In this document: in pieces, positions 1 through 9,554 of the stretch
Position numbering within the stretch: position 1 is the stretch's first letter
How the letters are laid out: every line of letters begins with the position of its first letter
From: Myxococcales bacterium UBA5297
GTDB taxonomy: Bacteria; Myxococcota; Myxococcia; Myxococcales; UBA5297
Length of the DNA stretch: 32,983 nt
Direction of reading: 5' to 3'
Assembly (NCBI GenBank): GCA_002408385.1
Contig: DHSB01000130.1
Span: 335-33,317, forward strand
The notes under the pieces: generated by a model
Seen by the model: the letters and a program-made list of their open reading frames with translations, nothing else
Told to the model about the DNA's origin: nothing
The model's database searches: none
Translations under genes and position numbers: made by a program

Positions 1-180
1 GGGAGGACCTTCGCGCCGCGGGCTCTTGAATCCGCCTTCGGCGCTCTCGCGCCGAGGACCTTTGCCGAAGCGGCCGGGAGGACCTTCGCGCCGCGGACCC
101 TTGAATCCGCCTTTTACGCCCTCGCGCCGCGGGCCTTTGCCAAAGCCGCCGGGACGACCTTCGCGCCGCGGACCTTCAGG
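1..180 (-). repeat. 75-bp in-frame tandem repeat (25 aa)
   Basis: The start gggaggacct recurs at 1 and 76, and as gggacgacct at 151, a strict 75-base period. It encodes 25-residue units with two RRE motifs each. At least 2.3 copies are visible and the array runs off the left edge. Confidence 0.85.
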
Positions 181-522
181 GGCGCCGAGCCGCGTAGCAG
201 CGTCGAAGGGTTCCGGCTGCGGGACGCGCTCAACGGGAGGCCTGCCTGTCTGCTCCTCTGAGTGCGGAGGTGGGCGTCCTGCTCCCGCCAGAGGTTGTTC
301 GTCAGGCTGGCCTTCGATGCGCCCCGCGGTGACGAATCGGCCCTTGGGCGGCGGACGCTTTCGGCCCGCGAGAAGCTCGACCGGGATCGGCTCGGAAGGC
401 GGCGCTTCGGGTTCGGCCGCCTTTGCCGGGCGCTCGCCCGGGCGGAAGATCCGGACGACGGCTTCCGGAGGCGTTGGCTTCTTCTTGCGGCGGCCTGAGC
501 CTCCGCCTTTTTCTTCGGTCAC
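1..522 (-). CDS. partial basic repeat protein, possibly RNA-associated (C-terminus off the window)
   Basis: Reading the minus strand from a GTG at 522-520 gives 174 open codons to the window edge. AAGGAG lies 9 bases upstream of that GTG and fixes the start. The protein begins MTEEKGGGSGRRKKK, followed by a Pro/Glu/Arg-rich stretch. From about residue 115 it becomes a tandem 25-residue repeat built on GPRREG, GGFGK and GGFK. Third codon positions are mostly G or C, as in the neighbouring genes. No enzymatic domain is visible in this part. Arg/Gly-rich tails of this type occur on RNA-binding proteins, DEAD-box helicases and pseudouridine synthases, so an RNA-related role is a guess only. The rest of the gene lies outside the window, and the family cannot be named. 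Confidence 0.68.
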   Translation of the reverse strand, partial: MTEEKGGGSGRRKKKPTPPEAVVRIFRPGERPAKAAEPEAPPSEPIPVELLAGRKRPPPKGRFVTAGRIEGQPDEQPLAGAGRPPPHSEEQTGRPPVERVPQPEPFDAATRLGAPEGPRREGRPGGFGKGPRREGVKGGFKGPRREGPPGRFGKGPRRESAEGGFKSPRREGPP

Positions 523-639
523 GTCGGTGCACTCCTTCCGCCCGGGTCGAGCGGCGCGCGCATTATGTGGCGAACCGCTCGAGGGACCAAACGCCGCGCG
601 TCCCGCTTTGCCGCGGGGCCCCGGGCGCAAAGACGACCA

Positions 640-666
640 AGCCCCGCCCTCGAGGAGGACGGGGCT
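640..666 (-). terminator. GC-rich hairpin downstream of the BON/SRPBCC gene
   Basis: AGCCCCG (640-646) pairs with CGGGGCT (660-666), and CCTC/GAGG extends the stem inside. It lies about 25 bases past the stop codon at 690. The following minus-strand sequence has only a short T cluster (GTCTTTG), so it may be a weak intrinsic terminator or simply a 3' stabilising hairpin. Confidence 0.5.
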
Positions 667-689
667 CTCTGCGGACCTGCCCGGAGGCT

Positions 690-1859
690 CTAGTGCAGCG
701 GTCTCTGCGGCTGCACCTCTTCACGGGTGACCGTCTGTCGACCGGTCGCCTTGCCCTTTTCGAGCAGCGACTTGAAGCGCAGCAGGTCGTCGTGCATCTG
801 CTTGCGCGGGTCGGCGCGGAAGACCTTGAGGAACGCGTGCCCGAGCGCGCCGGCCGGCGGGTTGTAGCCCATGCGGATGTGCAGCCGCGTGCCTTCGTCG
901 GTCTTGTCGAAGTGGATGATGCCCGCGCTCTTGACGCTCGCGTTGCCCAGGCTCTTCCAGGCGAGCACCTTGTTCGGCACGAAGCGGGTGACCTCCGCGT
1001 CCCAGGTGAACGGCACCTTCGCTGGGCCCTCGACCGTCCAGCGCCAGCGGTTGTCGCCGATGCGCTGCACGCTCTTGATGTGGCTCATGAAGCGCGGGAA
1101 GTTCTCGAAGCCCTGGAAGTAGCTGAAGACCTCCTCGAGCGGCGCGTTGATGTTGATGGTCTTGGTCAGGTCGATGGCGCGGCGGCCCGCCCGAAAGCCG
1201 AAGAGGCGCTTCAGGTCGAGGTTGGTCGCTCCGCGCAGCGCCAGCAGCGCCCCGGTGCCCGCCAGGCCCCAGCCGACCGGGCCGCGTTGGCGCAAGCCGA
1301 GCAGCGCCAGCCCGGCGCCGGCGGTGGTCGTCGCCAGCCGCGTCGAGGGCGCCCAGAACCGGCTTTTGGGGACGTGGCCGGTGCCCTGCAGCGACGGGAT
1401 GCCGCCGGCGCTCTCGTGGACTTCGAGATGGTTGTCTATCCCCTTCACCCCGCGCACGCCCGACAGGCCGACGAGGAGGCGATCGACCTCGCGCTTGAGG
1501 ATCGGTCCGCGCAACTCGACCCGGCCCTCTTTGATCGAGACCTCGATGGCGCGCGGGTGGGTGGACAAGCGTCCGAGCTTTGCGCGCACCCTTTCGTAGA
1601 GGACCGGATCGCTGGCCCCCTCCTTCTTCCAGGCCGAGGCGAGTTCGGAGAACAGCCCGCGGCTGCGCTGGGAGAAGTCGCGGACGCCCATGACGGCCGC
1701 CTGATCGGTCGCCTTGAGGGCGTGGTACGCCTTCTCTTCCGCCCGGTGGCGCCTGCGCCTGCCCCCGGTAGGATCGAGCAGGTACATCATGGACGCGCCC
1801 GCGGCGATGCCGCCGCCGAGCCCGTACAAATACCCCTTGAAACTGCGAGCCTTCCGCAT
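690..1859 (-). CDS. BON-domain and SRPBCC-domain membrane-associated protein
   Basis: This 389-aa protein starts with a short basic segment and a Gly/Ala-rich hydrophobic stretch (about residues 10-28) followed by RRRRHR. That arrangement fits an N-terminal membrane anchor. A BON domain spans about residues 82-148, including IKEGRVELRG and a Val/Gly-rich end typical of this phospholipid-associated fold. A second hydrophobic segment runs about 172-210. An SRPBCC (START/polyketide-cyclase-like) domain spans about 232-366, opening with the characteristic Asn-Ala-Pro and VFSYFQGFENFPRFM. BON + SRPBCC fusions are commonly annotated as stress- or envelope-related; the ligand is unknown. The start is supported by AGGGAGG about 7 bases upstream of ATG. 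A perfect hairpin sits immediately 5' of that site (see 1874-1906). The domain assignment is strong; the physiological role is not known. Confidence 0.88.
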   Translation of the reverse strand: MRKARSFKGYLYGLGGGIAAGASMMYLLDPTGGRRRRHRAEEKAYHALKATDQAAVMGVRDFSQRSRGLFSELASAWKKEGASDPVLYERVRAKLGRLSTHPRAIEVSIKEGRVELRGPILKREVDRLLVGLSGVRGVKGIDNHLEVHESAGGIPSLQGTGHVPKSRFWAPSTRLATTTAGAGLALLGLRQRGPVGWGLAGTGALLALRGATNLDLKRLFGFRAGRRAIDLTKTININAPLEEVFSYFQGFENFPRFMSHIKSVQRIGDNRWRWTVEGPAKVPFTWDAEVTRFVPNKVLAWKSLGNASVKSAGIIHFDKTDEGTRLHIRMGYNPPAGALGHAFLKVFRADPRKQMHDDLLRFKSLLEKGKATGRQTVTREEVQPQRPLH

Positions 1860-1873
1860 CCCCGCCTCCCTTC

Positions 1874-1906
1874 GAGCGCGGCCAGCTCGAGCGTTTGGCC
1901 GCGCTC
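1874..1906 (-). promoter_or_regulatory. perfect 11-bp inverted repeat in the leader of the BON/SRPBCC gene
   Basis: GAGCGCGGCCA (1874-1884) and TGGCCGCGCTC (1896-1906) are perfectly complementary across an 11-base loop. The repeat ends 14 bases upstream of the ATG at 1859, directly next to the ribosome-binding sequence. It could be an operator, or an mRNA hairpin that influences translation. The rest of the gap up to the HNH gene (1907-2150) shows no convincing gene. Confidence 0.6.
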
Positions 1907-2150
1907 ATCCGTCCTGCCGTCCCTCGGGCGCGTCCAATCCGCCCCGAGGGCCGAGCTTTCGCGCCGGCAATCGACGTGGCAGAGGACCCCGCGTTGGGGG
2001 AATGGGCGAGCCTCGGTTCGAGCGCAGCTACAGCGCTCCATGAACAAAGAAGTAGCCACGACCGCTAGGCGGGGGCGGGGCGGCCCGTTGACGCGAGCGG
2101 CGCCTGCTCCAACCGAAGGCCGCCGTCCACCCCTCCGCTGGCCCGAGAGG

Positions 2151-2447
2151 CTACTTGAGCGACTCGAGGTACTCCTGCCACTCGATGGGCAGCAGGTACT
2201 TCTTCTTGCTGTTGCAGTCCTTGCAGGCGGGCACGACGTTGCCGCGGGTGCTCTTGCCGCCTCGGACGACGGGGACGACGTGGTCCATCGAGAGCTCGGC
2301 CGGCGGGAAGGTGCGGCCGCAGTAGTGGCACAGGCCTCGCGACAGGCGGGTCTTCCACCAGCGGCTCTGGCGCAGCTCGCGCCCCTTGGCCTTCTCGCGG
2401 CGGATCTCCTCTTCAGAGACCTGGATGATGAAGGGGTCGAATTCCAT
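2151..2447 (-). CDS. HNH endonuclease family protein
   Basis: This is a 98-aa protein. The start chosen is the ATG at 2447 (MEFDPF), which has GGAGA about 11 bases upstream. The reading frame stays open further upstream, but that portion has no domain match I recognise. The signature is complete for a small HNH nuclease: zinc pair CHYC (C40, C43), DH at 55-56 within MDHVVPV, GGKSTRGNVVP with N70, and the second zinc pair CKDC (C75, C78) followed by N79. Such stand-alone HNH proteins are metal-dependent nucleases found in mobile elements, restriction-like systems and many ordinary chromosomes. Nothing nearby indicates a target or partner. Family assignment is confident; biological role is open. 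Confidence 0.9.
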   Translation of the reverse strand: MEFDPFIIQVSEEEIRREKAKGRELRQSRWWKTRLSRGLCHYCGRTFPPAELSMDHVVPVVRGGKSTRGNVVPACKDCNSKKKYLLPIEWQEYLESLK

Positions 2448-2681
2448 CGGGTGCCGTCTCTCCGGAGCTTGTTCAACGCGGCCGCGCGCGTCGCGGCTTC
2501 CCGCCTCGGCCGCGCGCGCGGGGATCCATAGCAGATCGCCGGGCGCCCGCCCGTGCCCGCTTTGGCGAGCAGGAAGGCGCGCGAGCCAGCGAGAGGCTGA
2601 CCGATGCGACACGCGGCCGGATGCCTGGCCGGCGAACCTGCCTCCTGGCTCCGCGCTCGCGACGGGCGGATCTTAGGAGAG

Positions 2682-2788
2682 GTCGCGTGCGCCAGGCGGT
2701 CCGGTCATCGAGCAGGCCAGCGCCTCCCCGGCCTCGTCACCCGTGCGCGGCGAAGAGTCGCGTTGCGCCGGGCGGTCCGGTCATCGAG
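2682..2788. repeat. pair of ~31-bp direct repeats in a gene-free stretch
   Basis: Bases 2682-2712 and 2757-2788 are nearly identical (one substitution and one indel), sharing GCGGTCCGGTCATCGAG. They lie just downstream of the caspase-like gene. The surrounding 2448-2800 gap contains no convincing gene on either strand. Confidence 0.7.
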
Positions 2789-2800
2789 GAGAACCCGCGC

Positions 2801-3433
2801 CTATGCTGCCGAGCGCTCGCGGTCGTCGACGACGCAATTGGTCGAGTTGAGCGTGCAGACCGTGCGGCCGCGCCGATAGCAGACGGTGAACCCCATGTCT
2901 TTGGCGAGCGGGTTGTTCTGGAAGAGCTCGGTCATCATGGTCGTCTGGTGCTTGTACTTGTGGTCGTCGTCTCGGACGAGCACCCGGTGCCAGAACAGGA
3001 TGTCGAACAGGGTCGACTCGACCCAGCTGATGTCCGCGGTGCCGTATCCGGCGATCCAGCGCACGTGACGGGCGTTTTTCATCAGGCGCCGCAGCGACTC
3101 CTCGTTGCCGAACGAGCAGGAGCCGAAGTGCACGTACTCGACGCTCTTCGCGCGCTTGAGGATGTCGGCGACGGTGCTGTGGTTGACCGCGGTGAGCGCC
3201 GACAGGCGGCTGCGGTGGCCGTGCGCGGCGATGTAGAGCAGCTTGGACGAGGCCTGGTGCTCGTTGTGGTAGACGTCGACCCAGTGGGAGAGCGAGGCCG
3301 AGTCGTGGAAGGTCCGGAAGAGCGGCTCGATGCCCACGATCTGGCAAAACTCGCTGACGAACGGCCAGACCGACATCGAGCGCAGCGACTCGGTGTCCCA
3401 AGGACTCTCCAGAACCAGGATGCTCTTGATCAT
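2801..3433 (-). CDS. small caspase/CHAT-like (clan CD-like) protein of unknown function
   Basis: This is a 210-aa protein starting at ATG 3433 (MIKSILVLESPWD). GGGAG about 5 bases upstream supports the start. The open frame continues further upstream but there it is only a shadow of recD2. The sequence has two motifs placed as in caspase-like cysteine peptidases. One is a hydrophobic strand ending in a His-Gly (LLYIAAHGH, H71). About 35 residues later is a strand ending in Gly-Ser-Cys (VHFGSC, C106) followed by F-G-N. The order and spacing resemble the His-Cys dyad of CHAT, gingipain and caspase folds. The protein is much shorter than typical bacterial metacaspases and carries no recognisable extra domain. 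The C-terminus (about 180-210) is Cys-containing and charged. The fold is inferred from motifs only; it could be an inactive or unrelated alpha/beta protein. Substrate and partner are unknown. Confidence 0.85.
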   Translation of the reverse strand: MIKSILVLESPWDTESLRSMSVWPFVSEFCQIVGIEPLFRTFHDSASLSHWVDVYHNEHQASSKLLYIAAHGHRSRLSALTAVNHSTVADILKRAKSVEYVHFGSCSFGNEESLRRLMKNARHVRWIAGYGTADISWVESTLFDILFWHRVLVRDDDHKYKHQTTMMTELFQNNPLAKDMGFTVCYRRGRTVCTLNSTNCVVDDRERSAA

Positions 3434-3774
3434 CGTGCTCCCCCGAGTGGGCAATAGGAGCCGAAGGCTAGCACATCGACCCCTTCCTGGCGCTTGGCCG
3501 GCAGGCTGAAAGACGCTCGTAAAATCAATGCGATAGCCCTCCGCTCCCCGTTCGCGGGTCCGGAAAAGCGGAGAGGAGCCGAACGCGGCCTTGCCCGCTT
3601 CGAGGCCCCGCTTGGCGGCTTCTCGCCACCTCGTCGGACTCGAGGGCGGGCGGTTCCTCCTCACCCCGTGCGGCAGCCATCGGACATGCCCCAGCGAGCG
3701 CCTGACGGCAACCCGTTGCCCGCCGGGCGCGGGGGGAGGTGGTCGCTGATTGACAGAAGGGGAAAGCCGGTCAG
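3434..3774. other. 341-bp gap downstream of recD2
   Basis: No gene is supported here. The only structure noticed is a possible hairpin, CTCCGCT (3539-3545) with AGCGGAG (3567-3573), with a partly complementary GC-rich loop. It might end recD2 transcription, but no T tract follows. The part nearest 3433 holds the leader of the caspase-like gene. Confidence 0.4.
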
Positions 3775-6117
3775 CTAGTGCTGCAGGCGCTCGGCGAGAC
3801 GCGTCTTTCTCTCGAGAGGGCTCGCGTTGCGGACGGCTATCGCCAACGCGCGCCTGGTCCCGACGATCACCACCAGCCGCTTGCCCCGGGTCATGGCGGT
3901 GTAGAGCAGGTTTCGCTGCAGCATCGGGAAGTGCTGGGTGTGCAGCGGCAAGACCACGCACGGATACTCGCTGCCCTGCGACTTGTGGACGGTGCAGGCG
4001 TAGGAGAGGACGAGCTCGTCCAAATCGCTGAAGTCGTAGACGACCCCCCGCCCATCGAAGCGCACCTCGACCTGTTGCTCCTCGGCGTCGATGTGCGCGA
4101 CCCGTCCGATGTCGCCGTTGTAGACCTCGAGGTCGTAGTTGTTGCGAAGCTGCATCACCTTGTCGCCGACCCGAAACACCCGGCTGCCGCGCACCACCGA
4201 GCGGCCCTGCGGATTGAGCAGCGCCTGGAGCTCGGCGTTGAGGCTCGCCGCGCCGAGCAGCCCGCGGCGCATCGGGGTCAGAAGCTGAATGTCCTCGACC
4301 GGGTCGAAGCCGTAGCGGCGCGGCAGCCTCTCGTGCACGAGTCCCTTGACCGTCGCGAGGACCGCCTCGGGCGTCTCCTCGGGGAGGAAGAAGAAGTCCG
4401 AGCTCGCCCCGCCCTTGAGCCTTGGAAACTCGCCCCGGTTGATGAGGTGGGCGTTGACGACGATCTGGCTCTGCTGCGCCTGGCGGAAGATCTGCGACAG
4501 GCACACCACCGGCACCGCCCCGGAGTCGATGAGGTCGCTCAGCACGCTTCCCGGGCCGACCGACGGGAGCTGGTCGACGTCGCCGACGAGCACGAGCTGG
4601 CAGCGCGGCGGCAGGGCCTTGAGCACGTCGTAGCCGAGCACCGTGTCGATCATCGAGGCCTCGTCGACGATGAGCAGGTCGGCCTCCAGCGGGTTGTCGC
4701 GGTTGCGCTGGAAGGACATCGTCTTCGGGCTGAACTCGAGCAGCCGGTGGATGGTGCGCGCTTCGCGTCCGGTCGCCTCGCTCATGCGCTTGGCGGCCCG
4801 TCCGGTGGGCGCGGCGAGCAGGATGCGCCGGCCCTTCTTCTCGAGGATGGAGATGACGCCGTTGACGAGCGTGGTCTTCCCGGTGCCGGGCCCGCCGGTG
4901 ATCACCAGGACCTTCGAGTAGGTGGCCTGGGCTATCGCCGCGCGCTGCTCGTCGGCCAGCTCGATGCCCGCGCGCGCCTCGAACCAGGCGACAGCCCTCG
5001 GGACGTCGAGGTCGACCGGGGCGACCGGCGCGCCCATCAGCGCTCGCAGCAGCGACGCGGTGCCGCTCTCGGCGACGTGCAGCGCCTTGAGGTAGACCGG
5101 GCTGTCCTCGCGGGCCTGAAGAGGTGCCGAAGAATCCTTGGAGCGACAACCGGTCGGCCCGAGCCCCTCGGCAGGCTCGGGGCAAGCCGAAGCCGAGGGC
5201 CGCTCGACTTCGCTCGAGGGGGCCAGAGGGAGCGGGCCGAGGTCAGGGAGGGCGAGCGACACCTCTTGAGCCCTCTCGACGACCAGGTGCTCGCCCGAGA
5301 GCCGGGAGATGGCCGTGGCGATGATCGCCTCGTCGATCTCCAGGATCTCGCGGGCGCTCTCGAGCAGCTCGCGATGCGGATAGTAGACGTGGCCGTCGTC
5401 GGAGAGCTCGCCGAGCACGTGCAGGACCCCGGCTTCGGCCCGCTCGACGGAGTCCTTGGAGATACCGAGCCGCTGGGCGATCGCGTCGGCGGTCTTGAAC
5501 CCGATGCCGAAGATGTCCTGCGCGAGCCGGTAGGGGTTGCTCTTGACGACGCTGATCGCCGCGTCTTTGTAGTGCCGGTAGATCTTCACGGCGAAGGCCG
5601 GCGAGACGCCATGCGACTGCAGGAAGACCATCACCTGGCGAATCTCGCGCTGCTCGGCCCAGGCCTCGCGGATACGGGAGCTGCGCACCTGGCCGATGCC
5701 CTCGACCTCGAGCAGCCGCTCGGGCGCCTCGTCGATGACCTCGAGGGTTTCGAGCCCGAAGCGCTCGACGAGCCGCTTGGCCATCACCTTGCCGATTCCG
5801 CGCACCATGCCCGAGCCGAGGTACTTCTCGATGCCGGTGACCGTGGAGGGTTGGACCGTGCAGTACGAGCTGACCCGAAGCTGTTCGCCGTATTGCTTGT
5901 CGTTCACCCATTGGCCGGTCAGCCGCAGGCTCTCGCCGGGCTGGACGCCGAGCAGGTTGCCGACAGCGGTGACCGGCTCGCGCCTGCCCGGCACCGTCAC
6001 GCGCACCACGCTCCAGCCCGTCTCTTCGTTCGCGTAGGTGACCCGCTCGAGAACGCCCTCGACGACGCAGGCCGCTGCTGCCGGCGGCAAGGGATTCTGG
6101 AACTGGGGCTTCGGCAT
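3775..6117 (-). CDS. recD2: RecD2-type ATP-dependent 5'-3' DNA helicase
   Basis: This 780-aa superfamily 1B helicase is close to the usual RecD2 length. The N-terminal OB-like segment (about 15-90, with EETGWSVVRV) and helix-hairpin-helix region (about 90-220) are typical of RecD2 and absent from the RecD of RecBCD. The helicase core has Walker A GGPGTGKT (408-415), a motif at 436-443 (APTGRAAK), Walker B DEAS (485-488) and VGDVDQLPSVGPG (511-523). It also has the C-terminal UvrD_C_2 motif YACTVHKSQGSEY. RecD2 acts outside RecBCD in genome maintenance and replication-fork or repair transactions. The odd feature is an approximately 31-residue linker (about 300-331, containing ACPEPAEG) encoded by a repeat that recurs at 32803. 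It lies between the N-terminal domains and the ATPase core, so activity is probably retained. The ribosome-binding site is weak (GGTGGATAG). Confidence 0.96.
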   Translation of the reverse strand: MPKPQFQNPLPPAAAACVVEGVLERVTYANEETGWSVVRVTVPGRREPVTAVGNLLGVQPGESLRLTGQWVNDKQYGEQLRVSSYCTVQPSTVTGIEKYLGSGMVRGIGKVMAKRLVERFGLETLEVIDEAPERLLEVEGIGQVRSSRIREAWAEQREIRQVMVFLQSHGVSPAFAVKIYRHYKDAAISVVKSNPYRLAQDIFGIGFKTADAIAQRLGISKDSVERAEAGVLHVLGELSDDGHVYYPHRELLESAREILEIDEAIIATAISRLSGEHLVVERAQEVSLALPDLGPLPLAPSSEVERPSASACPEPAEGLGPTGCRSKDSSAPLQAREDSPVYLKALHVAESGTASLLRALMGAPVAPVDLDVPRAVAWFEARAGIELADEQRAAIAQATYSKVLVITGGPGTGKTTLVNGVISILEKKGRRILLAAPTGRAAKRMSEATGREARTIHRLLEFSPKTMSFQRNRDNPLEADLLIVDEASMIDTVLGYDVLKALPPRCQLVLVGDVDQLPSVGPGSVLSDLIDSGAVPVVCLSQIFRQAQQSQIVVNAHLINRGEFPRLKGGASSDFFFLPEETPEAVLATVKGLVHERLPRRYGFDPVEDIQLLTPMRRGLLGAASLNAELQALLNPQGRSVVRGSRVFRVGDKVMQLRNNYDLEVYNGDIGRVAHIDAEEQQVEVRFDGRGVVYDFSDLDELVLSYACTVHKSQGSEYPCVVLPLHTQHFPMLQRNLLYTAMTRGKRLVVIVGTRRALAIAVRNASPLERKTRLAERLQH
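5128..5220 (+). repeat. dispersed repeat copy A, inserted in frame within recD2
   Basis: This roughly 93-bp segment begins GAAGAATCC and contains CCCGAGCCCCTCGG and GGCTCGGGGC. It aligns in the same orientation with 32803-32900. It holds the internal inverted repeat CCGAGCC...GGCTCGG, so it can fold. Its length keeps the recD2 frame open, giving a linker that contains ACPEPAEG. Confidence 0.8.
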
Positions 6118-6427
6118 CTATCCACCACGCGCGGGCGTCGGTGCCCGTTGGCGGGGAGTCTACCGAACCGCGCTCGAAGGCTGGGGATTCGTCGCCTGGC
6201 TCGGTCCCCCGCTTCGTGAAAGCGCCGCGGGCCCGCTCGACGAGCGCATTTCCAACCTGGATTTGCCGCGAAAGGAGGCCCGTCTTGCTTGGCAGCCCGT
6301 CGGCGTGAGAAGCGCTCCCCGGGCGCAGCCGCGACCAGGGTCGACGGGGCCTTTGACGCCGGGAGGCCTCGGCCAGCGAATGGGGTTCGGCGAAGCCCGC
6401 GCTCACAACTCAGAACTTACAACTCCC
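6118..6427. other. gap between the kinase gene and recD2
   Basis: These 310 bases must hold the recD2 promoter, but no convincing -35/-10 pair was recognised and no gene is supported. Near 6403-6424 there is an A/C/T-rich patch (CACAACTCAGAACTTACAAC) whose reverse complement resembles the GTTGTGAGTTT patch at 11616-11625. Confidence 0.4.
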
Positions 6428-8473
<2,046 letters not shown>

Positions 8474-9173
8474 GATGCCTCATAGGAGAACAGAGATGGA
8501 AGGATTCGGCCGGTCTGCTGCGCTCGAGGCCTTCGACTACGAGTGAAGGAGGGAAGGGCTCGTGCCGGGCGACAGGAGCTGCGCGCTGCCGGAAGACAAG
8601 CCTGCGCTCGCCGCCGCCGGTCCCGGCGAACCGGGCTCCCGCGGCGCCCGACACCTTCATTTCTTCCCCGGCCTTTCGTGTCTCGGCCATCGTCCGACAG
8701 CGCGCCCGGTCGGCCCCTGGAAACGAGAGGCCGCCTCTGGTCCGCCGGCGCCGCGCTGTCTCGCGCCGCGAATTGGCGCGCGACAGTAGCGGTTCGAGTC
8801 TCTGCAAGCTTGGCAAAGTAGACGGCCCCGAGCCGAGTAGACAGAGGCACATCGGGCGCGGTCCGCGCGCCTTTGCGGACGGCCCGACCTGGGCTCCGGG
8901 CCTGGAGCCTGCGGCCCCGGTTTCCGGCTGGTCCGGTTTAGGGCTTGGCAAGTGGCGGCTTGGACCTGCGCCGGCCGCAAGAACCTCTGTACGGGCGGCA
9001 AATCCCCCCTTGTGTGAGGATCGGGAGTCGTCGAGACTGGAGGGGCTGGATGCTTCCTGTTGGCCTCGTGAACGCTCGACTCACTTGGCCAAGGCCGACA
9101 AGTTTCGGTATGGAGCAATGACCAGCAGGGATGGATTGCGTCTCAGCCGCAATGAGAGGGAGCAAGCGCCGTC
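8474..9173. other. 700-bp divergent intergenic region between kinase and FHA genes
   Basis: No open frame here looks coding: the available ones are basic, low in hydrophobic residues and lack ribosome-binding sites. The region must hold promoters for both the kinase (minus) and FHA (plus) genes. I looked for sigma-54 sites (for example CTTGGCAAGTGGCGGCTTGG near 8943), but the spacing does not fit. No tRNA was found. Confidence 0.5.
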
Positions 9174-9554
9174 ATGGCCGGGGACTTCGACGACTTTGAC
9201 GACAAGGAAGCAACGGGAGTCCTCGAGCTGTCGGTCGAGATTCTCGCCCAGTTGCGGGCCAAGCCCTCGTCGCTCGAGATGCTGAGCGGCCCGGGCGCGC
9301 CTCGGGTCGTGAGCCTCGAGAAGGACAAGCTCGTCTTCGGTCGCTCGAGCCAGGTTGACGTGCACATCGACTCGCTGGATCTGTCGCGTCGCCATTTCAT
9401 GCTCTCGAAGTCCGAGAACGAATGGCAGTGCGAGGACCTTGACAGCCGCAACGGCGTCTTCCTCAACGGGTTGAGGATCCACTCGGCAGTCCTGCGCGAC
9501 GGAGACCATCTCCAGCTCGGCAGGGTCGTTTTCGTCTTCCGCAAGGGGCGCTGA
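9174..9554 (+). CDS. FHA-domain phosphothreonine-binding protein
   Basis: This is a 126-aa protein made of an acidic N-terminal stretch (about 1-40) and a single FHA domain (about 42-125). The hallmark residues are all present: FGRSSQVDVHI, LSRRHF with the Ser-Arg-Arg-His core, and DLDSRNGVFLNG. It should bind phosphothreonine peptides, most plausibly on a Ser/Thr kinase or its substrates. The divergent multidomain kinase at 6428-8473 is the nearest candidate. GGGAG lies 11 bases before the ATG. The stop codon overlaps the next start (TGATG at 9552-9556), indicating translational coupling with the MBL-fold hydrolase. Confidence 0.93.
   Translation: MAGDFDDFDDKEATGVLELSVEILAQLRAKPSSLEMLSGPGAPRVVSLEKDKLVFGRSSQVDVHIDSLDLSRRHFMLSKSENEWQCEDLDSRNGVFLNGLRIHSAVLRDGDHLQLGRVVFVFRKGR

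Noticed and set aside
3778..6219. 813-aa plus-strand open frame opposite recD2
   Set aside because: It is a GC-bias shadow of recD2, which has all helicase motifs on the minus strand.
8780..8830. T-arm-like GGTTCGAGTC suggesting a tRNA
   Set aside because: The flanking bases do not form a T stem, and no acceptor, D or anticodon arms were found.
8943..8963. Possible sigma-54 promoter upstream of the FHA gene
   Set aside because: The spacing between TGGC and TTGG elements is too long and the -12 TTGC is missing.
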